From positions 1-11,586 of the forward strand of contig JAYUOV010000197.1 in assembly GCA_043760535.1 (NCBI GenBank): a stretch of 11,586 nucleotides of DNA, given 5' to 3'. Source of the DNA: JAZKFT01 sp043760535. Its GTDB lineage: Bacteria; Bacteroidota; Bacteroidia; Chitinophagales; Chitinophagaceae. The position numbers and the translations under genes were made by a program. The first letter of the stretch is position 1. Every line of letters begins with the position of its first letter. This document shows positions 4,735-11,586 of the stretch, one piece after another. The notes beneath the pieces are model-generated. The model was not told the DNA's origin and searched no databases. It was given only the letters and a program-made list of their open reading frames with translations.

Positions 4735-7167
4735 ATGCAAAATAATAATAATAATAATAAGCCCGATTCTAATTTGTCGGAAGGAGCAAGTGGTATTGAT
4801 ATGAGTAGAATATTTAGCAAGGCGCTTAATATCTTACCCTGGATTATCATTTCAGTAATTCTAGCAATTGTATTATCAAAAATATATTTAAGGTACGCTT
4901 TACCAATTTATAGTATTAAAACACAAATACTTATAAAAGATGAGCGCCTTTCTGGTGGCGACAGGGCAATAGTAGAACAACTCGGTATTAGTAGTAGTTC
5001 CAATAAAAATATTGAAAATGAGATAGATATTCTTTCCTCTTACGAGTTAAATAAACAAGTGGTGGATGCTTTACATCTCGATTTGGAAATTCAGGAAGAA
5101 GGAAGAATCAAAAAATCTTTTGTTTATGGTAGTACAGCACCCTTTACTGTAAAATATTGCAAAAGAGACAAAGAGGAAGAGGGAGCTGTAGTTAGTTTTA
5201 TATCTAAACCCACAGGTATAGATGTAGAAAATGATAATGGAACCTTTAAATTTTACCCATACAACGATACTATTTTTCTGAAAAAAAATAAAATGGTACT
5301 CGAGCCTAATCCTAATTTTCAATTTAACCCAACTAATAAACAAAAAATTTATTTTAGACCTGTAAGCTCTGCTGTTGGCCGGTATAAAGGCGGATTAAAA
5401 TTAGCATTAACAAAAGAGTTTGGAGGCGTATTAGAAATTTCAATGAATGATCCAATACCAGAACGGGGCATTGACGTTTTAAATAAATTGGTTGAAATGT
5501 ACTTAGGTGCAGGTTTGGATGACAAAAATGTAGTAGGAAAAAATACGATAAAATTTCTAGACGAAAGGATAGCAAACGTAACCAAAGATCTTATCGAAAC
5601 GGAACAGCGAGTTGCTGATTATCAGTCTAAAAATAGGATTACACCTTCTGCCACAGGTGACAATTTTTCTATTGCAATAGGCGAAGCAAAGGTTTCAGAA
5701 AAAGAATTAACAGAAGTTATTGTTAAAATGTCTGCCCTCGACGATATTGAGAAGTACATAAAGAGCTCGAATTCTACCGAAGATATTATTCCAGTAATTC
5801 TTGGAGTATCAGAGCCAGTTGTTTCTAACATGATATTTGCGCATAATTCGATAGTTGAGAAACGCCAAAAATCGAGGCAAACCGGAATGGCTGGAGATCC
5901 TGCAATTCAAAATTATGACGAACAAATAGCGGATTTACGAAAAAACATTAACAAAACAATTACACAGGTACGCAGTAATATGAACCGTACTTTGGATATA
6001 GCCAAAAAAGAGAATCAAAGGGTACTATCCGATATTAATATTTTGCCTGGTAAAGAAAGTATCCTACTGGATATGAGTAGAGAAGTTACGGTAAAATCTT
6101 CAATTCTAGACTTTTTAATGCGTAAAAAGGAGGAGACACAACTTACTCTTGCTTCTAACAGACCCGATGTGCGTATAATTGAATCTCCAAGGGGTATGGG
6201 CATGGTAAAACCGGTAGCAAGCCAAATTATTATGTTCGCATTTTTTATAGGTCTTGGCATACCGGTGGTAATATTATTATTGTTAGAATTTTTTAATAAT
6301 ACCATTGGCGACCGTAAAGAAATTGAAACCCTTACTAACATTCCAATTATTGGAGAAGTTATTTACAATCAATCTGATAAGCCTATTGTAATTACACCAA
6401 AAAGCCGCAGTGCCATTGCTGAGCAGTTTAGACTTATACGTACCAACATTCAGTTTATGGGTGCAGAAAAAGAAATACAAACCATTCTGCTTACTTCATA
6501 CATTAGCGGAGAGGGAAAAAGCTTTATGAGTACCAATCTTGCTGCTAGTATTGCCTTAACTGGTAAAAAAGTACTGTTAATGGAGTACGATTTACGTAAG
6601 CCTAAAATTACCCGCAACCTTGGCATGGAGAATAATGTAGGTATCTCTACATACATTGTAAAAGGAGATAAGATCGATGATGTAGTAAGGCCAATTGAAG
6701 GTTTTGAAAACCTGTTTATATTAAGTTCGGGGCCTACACCACCTAACCCTGCTGAGTTAATTTTAAGCCCAAAAACAGCATTGTTGTTTGAAGAGATAAA
6801 GCAAAAATTTGATGTTTTAATTATAGATACAGCACCTACAGGTTTGGTGACAGATGCGTTGCTACTTGAAAAATTTGCAGATCTCTCTTTGTTTATTATC
6901 CGTCATAAATATACTTACAAGTCCACTCTTTCTTTTATTCAGAAAATGTACTCCGATGGTAAGTTTAAAAGTCTGTCACTAATAGTTAATGGTATAAAAT
7001 ACGAGAATGCAAGCGGTTATGGATATGGTTACGGTTACGGTTATGGTTATGGCTATGGCTATGGTTACGGTTATGGTTACGGCTATTTTACCGATGAAAA
7101 CAAAAAAAAGGGAATACTTACCCGAATAAAAACCATAATGTTTGGAACACCAAAACAAAGAAAATAA
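4735..7167 (+). CDS. wzc: Polysaccharide co-polymerase with BY-kinase domain (Wzc-like)
   Basis: This inner-membrane protein controls chain length and export and autophosphorylates on tyrosine. It has 810 residues. The order is: a short cytoplasmic N-terminus with six Asn, TM1 (about 33-51), a periplasmic Wzz domain, coiled-coil and GNVR-type segment (about 270-480), a Pro-containing motif, TM2 (about 497-517) and a cytoplasmic kinase. The kinase shows the oligomerisation motif ExxRxxR (Glu563, Arg566, Arg569), Walker A SGEGKS (Lys595), Walker A' LLMEYDLRKP (Glu617, Asp619) and Walker B VLIIDTAP (Asp698). Walker A' usually reads DxD, so Glu617 is a change at the first Asp. The C-terminal tyrosine cluster is replaced by twelve Gly-Tyr pairs (residues 761-784), then 26 mostly basic residues. 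Its partners are the OPX upstream and the ABC transporter downstream. No cognate phosphatase is seen in the window. Confidence 0.94.
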   Translation: MQNNNNNNKPDSNLSEGASGIDMSRIFSKALNILPWIIISVILAIVLSKIYLRYALPIYSIKTQILIKDERLSGGDRAIVEQLGISSSSNKNIENEIDILSSYELNKQVVDALHLDLEIQEEGRIKKSFVYGSTAPFTVKYCKRDKEEEGAVVSFISKPTGIDVENDNGTFKFYPYNDTIFLKKNKMVLEPNPNFQFNPTNKQKIYFRPVSSAVGRYKGGLKLALTKEFGGVLEISMNDPIPERGIDVLNKLVEMYLGAGLDDKNVVGKNTIKFLDERIANVTKDLIETEQRVADYQSKNRITPSATGDNFSIAIGEAKVSEKELTEVIVKMSALDDIEKYIKSSNSTEDIIPVILGVSEPVVSNMIFAHNSIVEKRQKSRQTGMAGDPAIQNYDEQIADLRKNINKTITQVRSNMNRTLDIAKKENQRVLSDINILPGKESILLDMSREVTVKSSILDFLMRKKEETQLTLASNRPDVRIIESPRGMGMVKPVASQIIMFAFFIGLGIPVVILLLLEFFNNTIGDRKEIETLTNIPIIGEVIYNQSDKPIVITPKSRSAIAEQFRLIRTNIQFMGAEKEIQTILLTSYISGEGKSFMSTNLAASIALTGKKVLLMEYDLRKPKITRNLGMENNVGISTYIVKGDKIDDVVRPIEGFENLFILSSGPTPPNPAELILSPKTALLFEEIKQKFDVLIIDTAPTGLVTDALLLEKFADLSLFIIRHKYTYKSTLSFIQKMYSDGKFKSLSLIVNGIKYENASGYGYGYGYGYGYGYGYGYGYGYGYFTDENKKKGILTRIKTIMFGTPKQRK
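4741..4758 (+). repeat. AAT trinucleotide repeat, six units, at the start of the kinase gene
   Basis: Six perfect AAT codons encode Asn3-Asn8, directly after MQ. Perfect trinucleotide repeats can change length by slippage without shifting the frame. The segment is cytoplasmic and probably unstructured. Six units is short, so variation is only a possibility. Confidence 0.85.
7015..7086 (+). repeat. Hexanucleotide GGN-TAY repeat, twelve units, encoding Gly-Tyr pairs
   Basis: Twelve consecutive units of GGN TAY encode alternating Gly and Tyr near the C-terminus of the BY-kinase. Third positions vary (GGT, GGA, GGC; TAT, TAC), so protein sequence is kept while DNA drifts, although runs of identical neighbouring units suggest past duplication. 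Tyrosine clusters near the C-terminus are the autophosphorylation sites of BY-kinases, so this is likely the phosphoacceptor region. Confidence 0.95.
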
Positions 7168-7278
7168 TCTTTAAGAGCACAATGATAATTAGTATTACAA
7201 CCACTGATTAGTTTGTTTTTTATTTGATTTTTATAATAATACAATACTGGTACAAATAAAATATAGGATCTACCAATA

Positions 7279-8178
7279 ATGGAACAATTAAATACAACAG
7301 AAAACCTTAGACCTAATACAGTTTTAGAAAACGAGGAACAATGGACTGAGATTATCCGGCCAAAATCTAATTTGTTCGATTTAAGGTTAGGAGAAGTTTG
7401 GCGCTACCGTGATTTGGTAATGATGTTTGTAAAACGGGATATAGTAGCCAACTACAAGCAGACCATACTTGGGCCTATCTGGATTTTTTTGCAGCCTATT
7501 ATGACATCGCTGGTATATGTTATTGTGTTCGGTAAAATTGCACAAATATCTACAAACGGTGTACCAGAAATGGCTTTTTACCTGGCTGGTGTAATGCTTT
7601 GGACTTACTTTTCTGACTGCTTCACTAAAACTGCATCTATTTTTAAAGATAATGCCTCTATTTTTGGTAAAGTGTATTTCCCCCGGCTTGTTATGCCATT
7701 GGCTTTGGTAATTTCTAATCTGATTAAATTATTAATTCAGTTTAGTTTGTTTTTGGCGGTATGGGGATACTTTTTATTTAAAGGTCAAATTCATCCCAAT
7801 TTATACCTATTGCTTTTTCCGGTACTTGTTGTAATGATTGCCGGCATAAGCCTTGGTATAGGCATGATTGTTTCTGCACTTACAACTAAGTATAGGGATC
7901 TAATATTTCTGCTCACATTTGGCATTCAGTTATTTATGTATGCCACACCAGTAATTTACCCATTATCTGTAGTAAGCAAAAAATATCCTAAAATGGCAGA
8001 TATAATAAGAGCCAACCCCCTTACACATATAATGGAGGCTTTTAGAAATGGTTTTTTGGGTACCGGCGAATTTAGCTGGGGCGGCCTTGCCTATACAGCA
8101 GTATTTACAGCTATCTTATTAGCTGTGGGTACTGTAATTTTTAACCGGGTTGAGAAAAATTTTATGGATACTGTATAA
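7279..8178 (+). CDS. wzm: ABC-2 type polysaccharide transporter permease (Wzm-like)
   Basis: This is the membrane half of an ABC exporter that moves a finished, lipid-linked polysaccharide across the inner membrane. The 299-residue protein has a cytoplasmic N-terminus with EQWTEIIRPKS and an amphipathic stretch (VWRYRDLVMMFVKRDIVANYKQTILGPIW split across about residues 40-68). This is typical of the Wzm/TagG/KpsM family. About six membrane segments follow (near 63-85, 97-115, 135-162, 172-195, 205-225 and 265-285). The YRD and ANPLTHIMEAFRN motifs near the C-terminal half are usual for the family. It lies 111 bases after the kinase gene, where I see no clear promoter or terminator, and 17 bases before its ATPase. 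I expect them to be one operon. Confidence 0.93.
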   Translation: MEQLNTTENLRPNTVLENEEQWTEIIRPKSNLFDLRLGEVWRYRDLVMMFVKRDIVANYKQTILGPIWIFLQPIMTSLVYVIVFGKIAQISTNGVPEMAFYLAGVMLWTYFSDCFTKTASIFKDNASIFGKVYFPRLVMPLALVISNLIKLLIQFSLFLAVWGYFLFKGQIHPNLYLLLFPVLVVMIAGISLGIGMIVSALTTKYRDLIFLLTFGIQLFMYATPVIYPLSVVSKKYPKMADIIRANPLTHIMEAFRNGFLGTGEFSWGGLAYTAVFTAILLAVGTVIFNRVEKNFMDTV

Positions 8179-8195
8179 TACATACACTAACACAC

Positions 8196-9455
8196 ATGAG
8201 CGAAGTAGTAATTAAAGTTGAAAATGTTTCCAAGCAATATCGCCTCGGATCTGTAGGTACTGGCACCATAAGCCACGATCTTAACCGTATGTGGGCAAGA
8301 TTACGTGGTAAGGAAGATCCCTTTGCTAAAATAGGCGAAACAAACGACCGTACTACCAAAGGTAGCAGTGATTTTGTATGGAGCTTAAAAGACATCAATT
8401 TTGAAGTTAAGCATGGCGAAGTGCTTGGCATTATAGGCCGAAACGGTGCCGGTAAAAGCACCTTACTAAAAATACTGAGCCGTACCACATCGCCTACCAC
8501 AGGTAATATTAAAATTAAAGGCCGTGTAGCAAGCTTGTTGGAAGTAGGCACCGGTTTCCATCCAGAACTAAGTGGGCGGGAAAATATTTACCTCAATGGT
8601 GCCATACTAGGTATGACCAAGAGTGAAATTAATCGAAAATTTGACGAGATAGTAGACTTTAGTGGTGTGGAGCGGTATATAGATACACCCGTAAAACGAT
8701 ATAGCAGTGGTATGTATGTACGCCTTGCATTTGCAGTAGCGGCTAATCTTGAGCCCGATATTTTAATAGTAGATGAAGTGCTTGCAGTAGGTGACGCCGA
8801 GTTCCAGAAAAAATGCCTTGGCAAAATGAAAGATGTGAGTGTAAAGGAGGGACGAACGGTTTTGTTTGTAAGCCATAATATGGCGGCTGTAAAAAGTCTT
8901 TGCGACTCCTTGATAATACTGCATCAGGGACAGGTTTCTTTTACAGGAAAAACCCATGAAGGAATACAGTGTTATTTACAAAATATGGAGCAATCGAATT
9001 CATTCCATTACAAGAGGGAGGGAAGCATTGCACATTCCGGATTTTACGAAGTATCGGTTCTAAATAAAAACGAACAGTTGCATGAATCTTTTGGTTTTGA
9101 CGAAGCTGTATCTATTGGTATGCGGCTTAAACTAAGTTCCATTCATTTAACCGCTTTATTGGGTTTTAGAGTAGTGGATAACCTGGAGAGAAATATTTTT
9201 ACCACCGAAGTTTCTGTTAAAGAATACAGTAGTGCAGGCGGCGAATGTACATTTATTGCTACCATACCACCAGCCATTCTTGTGCCTGGCAGGTACAGAA
9301 TTATACTAGCCTTACATATTCCCAATCAGGAAATTATAGAATTACTTACCGATATTGTGGCATTTGAAATAGTGGAAACCGGAAGCAGCTTTCAGCAATA
9401 CGGAAATAACGATTATGGATGTGTAGTTCTTAATTGTGATTGGAAAATTAAGTAG
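8196..9455 (+). CDS. wzt: ABC transporter ATPase with C-terminal glycan-binding domain (Wzt-like)
   Basis: This is the ATPase that powers the upstream permease. Residues 1-250 form the nucleotide-binding domain: Walker A IGRNGAGKST (Lys87), an ABC signature read as YSSGMYVRLAFA (Ser170-Gly172), Walker B ILIVDEVLAVGD (Asp193, Glu194) and a switch-His region VLFVSHN. The signature has SSGM rather than the canonical LSGGQ, as usual in Wzt/TagH proteins. Residues about 265-419 are an extra beta-rich domain resembling Wzt_C, from NSFHYKREGS to the end. In E. coli O8/O9a Wzt this domain binds the modified non-reducing end of the O-polysaccharide and gates export. The presence of this domain suggests that the substrate is checked for a terminal modification. 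The next genes encode an acyltransferase and a methyltransferase, which fits. Length (419) is normal for the Wzt type with the domain. Confidence 0.94.
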   Translation: MSEVVIKVENVSKQYRLGSVGTGTISHDLNRMWARLRGKEDPFAKIGETNDRTTKGSSDFVWSLKDINFEVKHGEVLGIIGRNGAGKSTLLKILSRTTSPTTGNIKIKGRVASLLEVGTGFHPELSGRENIYLNGAILGMTKSEINRKFDEIVDFSGVERYIDTPVKRYSSGMYVRLAFAVAANLEPDILIVDEVLAVGDAEFQKKCLGKMKDVSVKEGRTVLFVSHNMAAVKSLCDSLIILHQGQVSFTGKTHEGIQCYLQNMEQSNSFHYKREGSIAHSGFYEVSVLNKNEQLHESFGFDEAVSIGMRLKLSSIHLTALLGFRVVDNLERNIFTTEVSVKEYSSAGGECTFIATIPPAILVPGRYRIILALHIPNQEIIELLTDIVAFEIVETGSSFQQYGNNDYGCVVLNCDWKIK

Positions 9456-9480
9456 TAGACGTAATAAATAACCAAATAAT

Positions 9481-9505
9481 ATACCAAACCTTGTGGGTTA
9501 GGTAT
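9481..9505. other. Small stem-loop between wzt and the acyltransferase
   Basis: ATACCAAACC (9481-9490) pairs with GGTTAGGTAT (9496-9505) with one mismatch around a TTGTG loop. It is 26 bases after the ATPase stop. No T-run follows, so it may be a weak or processing-type hairpin, not a strong terminator. It could lower expression of the genes downstream, which is speculative. Confidence 0.45.
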
Positions 9506-9557
9506 GGGTGCTTTCACTGTTTAAAAGAGTTACATATAACATTTTAAAATTATTAAT

Positions 9558-10187
9558 TTGATAAAAGTGTTTATTAAAAAAATGTTACAGCATTTTGGTT
9601 ATTATCACAAGAATTCTGTAACTAAACATCCAACACCTCATATTAATTTCGCTGCAAGCGCTAATGTATCTGGCTTAGATTTACAAATTAGGAATCCTAC
9701 TAAAGACAAAATTTATATGCTTGTGGGAGACGATAGTGTTGTTAGAGGTTCGTTTGTATTTGAAATTGAGTCAGGAACTATCGTAATAGGCAAAAGAACA
9801 TTTATTGGAGGTGGGATGTTTATTTGTGTGGAATCAATAGATATAGGGAATGATGTTATGTTTTCATGGGGCTGTACGGTTGCGGACAATAATTCTCACT
9901 CTCTAAAATGGTCCGAACGAAATGCGGACGTGTTAGACTGGAAAAGGGGGATAGATGAAGGGGCGATTGGGAAGTATAAAAATTGGGAAAACGTAAAAAC
10001 AGGGAAAATAGTGGTCAAGGATAAAGCCTGGATAGGTTTTAACTCAATAATATTAAAAGGAGTTACAATAGGAGAAGGCTCTATTGTGGCATCGGGTAGC
10101 GTTGTAACTAAGGATGTTCCGGATTGGGCAATAGTAGGTGGAAATCCTGCCATTGTCATCCGATTATTATCAGAAAATGAACGATAA
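9558..10187 (+). CDS. Hexapeptide-repeat (left-handed beta-helix) acyltransferase
   Basis: This probably transfers an acetyl or other acyl group to a sugar of the polysaccharide; the substrate cannot be told from sequence. It has 209 residues from TTG 9558, the best start because a stop lies at 9537 in the same frame; ATG 9582 (residue 9) is the alternative. Isoleucine/valine-rich hexapeptide turns are visible in IVIGKRTFIGGG, IDIGNDVMF and the C-terminal WIGFNSIILKGVTIGEGS through ASGSVVTKDVP. The ending VGGNPAIVIR is the usual C-terminus of the WbbJ/maltose-O-acetyltransferase-like group. The likely catalytic His is His114 in NNSHSLKW. It sits 102 bases after wzt and its stop lies within a few bases of the next gene, so it is coupled to it. 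Its position after Wzt suggests it modifies the exported glycan. Confidence 0.87.
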   Translation: MIKVFIKKMLQHFGYYHKNSVTKHPTPHINFAASANVSGLDLQIRNPTKDKIYMLVGDDSVVRGSFVFEIESGTIVIGKRTFIGGGMFICVESIDIGNDVMFSWGCTVADNNSHSLKWSERNADVLDWKRGIDEGAIGKYKNWENVKTGKIVVKDKAWIGFNSIILKGVTIGEGSIVASGSVVTKDVPDWAIVGGNPAIVIRLLSENER

Positions 10188-10191
10188 CACT

Positions 10192-11052
10192 ATGACTTGG
10201 GAAGAAACAATACTATATATCAGAACACAACCATCTTACACAAAGTTGGTGGAGCAAGCATATTTCGAAAGCGAATTGCAACTAAACGTAGAACGTTTTA
10301 GAAAAAGTGAAGAGTTTTTAGAAACCTTGGCAATTATTAAGAAATATACAATAACAGGTAAGCGGATACTGGATATAGGCAGTGGTAACGGAATAAGCCC
10401 AGTGGCCTTTGCGTTAGAGGGGTACGAAGTGGTGTGCATAGAGCCAGACGGAAGCAATACCATTGGAGCCGGAGCTATACGATGGCTAAAGAGTTATTAC
10501 AATTTAACTAACCTTGAGGTGTACGAGTGTTTTGCCGAGGATATTAATTTTGAATCCGAAATTTTTGACGTTGTATATGCACGGCAATGCATGCATCATG
10601 CGCACCATCTCGGAAAATTTGTGGGCGAAATGGCAAGGGTGCTTAAAAAGGACGGTCTTTTTCTTACAGTTAGGGATCATGTGGTTTTTAATAAAGCAGA
10701 TAAAGAGTGGTTTTTGGAAAGCCATCCACTACAAAAGTTTTATGGCGGTGAAAATGCATTTTCTGCAAATGAGTACCGCACGGCAATTAATAAAAGTGGC
10801 CTCCATTTATTAAAAGAGCTTAAATATTACGATTCTGTAATTAATTATTTTCCAACAGCTACAAATCAAGTAGTTAATTTTAAACAGATAAAAACAAAAA
10901 ATTTACAATCAGGGCTTCGGAAAAAAATCGGTTTTTTTGCAAAAATTCCCTTGGTTTTTAATTTGTATATGATTAGCAAACGGCACTTGTTAGTCTTAGA
11001 TGAGCTTCTTGTACCCGGCCGCATGTATTCTTATTTAGCTAAAAAGATATGA
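10192..11052 (+). CDS. Class I SAM-dependent methyltransferase
   Basis: This probably methylates a sugar or the end of the polysaccharide chain. From ATG 10192 it has 286 residues. The Rossmann motif I is ILDIGSGNGIS (Asp61-Gly67), motif II's acidic residue is Glu84 in VVCIEPD, and a later VYARQCMHHAHH (DxVxxxxxMHH-like) is typical of class I small-molecule methyltransferases. The C-terminal part (FYGGENAFSANEYRTAI, then LKYYDSVINYFPT) is not a general feature of the fold and defines a subfamily that I have seen beside polysaccharide genes, though I cannot name its substrate. The start is uncertain: ATG 10177 would overlap the acyltransferase by 11 bases. ATG 10192 leaves a 4-base gap and begins MTWEETILYIRT. 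It overlaps the next gene's ATG by 4 bases, showing tight co-transcription. Confidence 0.87.
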   Translation: MTWEETILYIRTQPSYTKLVEQAYFESELQLNVERFRKSEEFLETLAIIKKYTITGKRILDIGSGNGISPVAFALEGYEVVCIEPDGSNTIGAGAIRWLKSYYNLTNLEVYECFAEDINFESEIFDVVYARQCMHHAHHLGKFVGEMARVLKKDGLFLTVRDHVVFNKADKEWFLESHPLQKFYGGENAFSANEYRTAINKSGLHLLKELKYYDSVINYFPTATNQVVNFKQIKTKNLQSGLRKKIGFFAKIPLVFNLYMISKRHLLVLDELLVPGRMYSYLAKKI

Positions 11053-11586
11053 TAACCTTATTGATTATTGGTTCTAAGGGCTTTATTGGCTCTCATGCTA
11101 CAAAATATTTTATAAGTAAAGGCTATAATTGCTTTTGTTGCGATGTGGTGGTAGATTATGTAGATCAGAAATACTTTTTGCTTGATACTGCCAATAGCGA
11201 CTTTAATGAATTATTTACCCAAAACAGATTTGATTTTTGTATCAACTGTAGTGGAGCGGCCAGCGTGCCAGATTCCATCTTACATCCTATCAGTGATTTT
11301 TCATTAAATGTGGTCAATGTTGCAAAAATTTTAGATGCCATCCGAAGGCATAATCCTCTTTGTAAATTTATTAACTTAAGTAGCGCTGCCGTGTACGGAA
11401 ATCCGGCCAGGCTTCCCATCATTGAGGAGCATCCCCTTGCTCCTGTTTCTCCGTATGGAAGTCATAAGTTATACGCCGAAAGTGTTTGCAGCGACTACCA
11501 TAAATATTTTAATTTGCATACCTGCTCGTTAAGGCTATTTTCAGCATACGGCCCCGGGTTAAAAAAGCAGCTATTATGGGATATTT
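11049..11586 (+). CDS. NAD-dependent sugar epimerase/dehydratase (extended SDR), 3' truncated by window edge
   Basis: This is a nucleotide-sugar epimerase or dehydratase that makes an activated sugar for the glycan. The first 179 residues are visible. They show the cofactor motif GSKGFIG (Gly8, Gly11, Gly14), an INCSGAASVPDS motif equivalent to the NxAxxS region near the active site, a catalytic SSAAVYG (Ser111-Gly117) and the catalytic YxxxK (Tyr136, Lys140), followed by RLFSAYGPG. It resembles the GalE/RfbB superfamily but cannot be assigned to a specific reaction. The usual GxxGxxG motif and INCSG (instead of INLAG/VHLAA) suggest an atypical clade. Its ATG lies in the ATGA overlap with the methyltransferase stop, so the two are translationally coupled. 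The rest of the gene and of the locus lies outside the window. Confidence 0.9.
   Translation, partial: MITLLIIGSKGFIGSHATKYFISKGYNCFCCDVVVDYVDQKYFLLDTANSDFNELFTQNRFDFCINCSGAASVPDSILHPISDFSLNVVNVAKILDAIRRHNPLCKFINLSSAAVYGNPARLPIIEEHPLAPVSPYGSHKLYAESVCSDYHKYFNLHTCSLRLFSAYGPGLKKQLLWDI

Noticed and set aside
7168..7278. Possible promoter between the kinase and permease genes (TATTTG at 7221)
   Set aside because: It does not match TAnnTTTG and no -33 TTTG lies at a suitable distance. Read-through from 3847 explains expression.
8162..8551. 129-residue minus-strand frame across the start of wzt
   Set aside because: It lies antisense to the Walker A region of a clear ABC ATPase and shows no motif of its own.
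10514..10813. 99-residue plus-strand frame inside the methyltransferase
   Set aside because: It overlaps the conserved methyltransferase core in another frame and has no domain features.
1..11586. CRISPR array, tRNA or rRNA genes
   Set aside because: No regularly spaced direct repeats, cloverleaf pattern or rRNA-like conserved stretch was seen on either strand by eye.

Overview
The window looks like a piece of a Bacteroidota chromosome, probably near the Chitinophagales/Sphingobacteriales. The DNA is AT-rich and genes lack Shine-Dalgarno sites. A promoter of the Bacteroidota type (TTTG, 18-base spacer, TATATTTG) is visible, and the lipoprotein, S41 protease and export proteins resemble Bacteroidota forms. 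This placement is inference from sequence style, with no database search behind it.

Positions 1-1627 are an accessory and decayed stretch. An IS30-family transposase (DD(33)E triad visible) enters from the left edge and ends at 610. It is followed by a frameshifted remnant of an unrecognised gene (about 607-926). About 700 bases without a convincing gene follow, holding several inverted repeats, one with a right end that faintly resembles an integron attC core. Positions 1628-3772 encode a Prc-type S41 processing protease with a PDZ domain. It is closed by a strong stem-loop (3795-3844).

From 3847 onward the window is the start of a cell-surface polysaccharide locus, all on the plus strand. 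A clear promoter leads into an outer-membrane export lipoprotein (Wza/OPX type, 3913-4707). Next come a Wzc-type co-polymerase fused to a BY-kinase with a striking tail of twelve Gly-Tyr pairs (4735-7167), an ABC-2 permease (Wzm, 7279-8178) and an ATPase with a C-terminal glycan-binding domain (Wzt, 8196-9455). Tailoring genes follow: a hexapeptide acyltransferase (9558-10187), a SAM methyltransferase (10192-11052) and an NAD-dependent sugar epimerase/dehydratase that runs off the right edge (from 11049).

Together these suggest that a glycan is assembled in the cytoplasm, modified (acylation, methylation), recognised by the Wzt C-terminal domain and pumped across the inner membrane by Wzm/Wzt. 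It would then be passed outward through the Wzc/Wza-like envelope machinery under tyrosine-kinase control. The most notable points are the pairing of an ABC exporter with a Wza/Wzc-kinase pair, the GY-repeat kinase tail with a variant Walker A' motif, and the modified-end/Wzt-C gene neighbourhood. I see no clear evidence of a wholly new system; these are unusual arrangements of known families.
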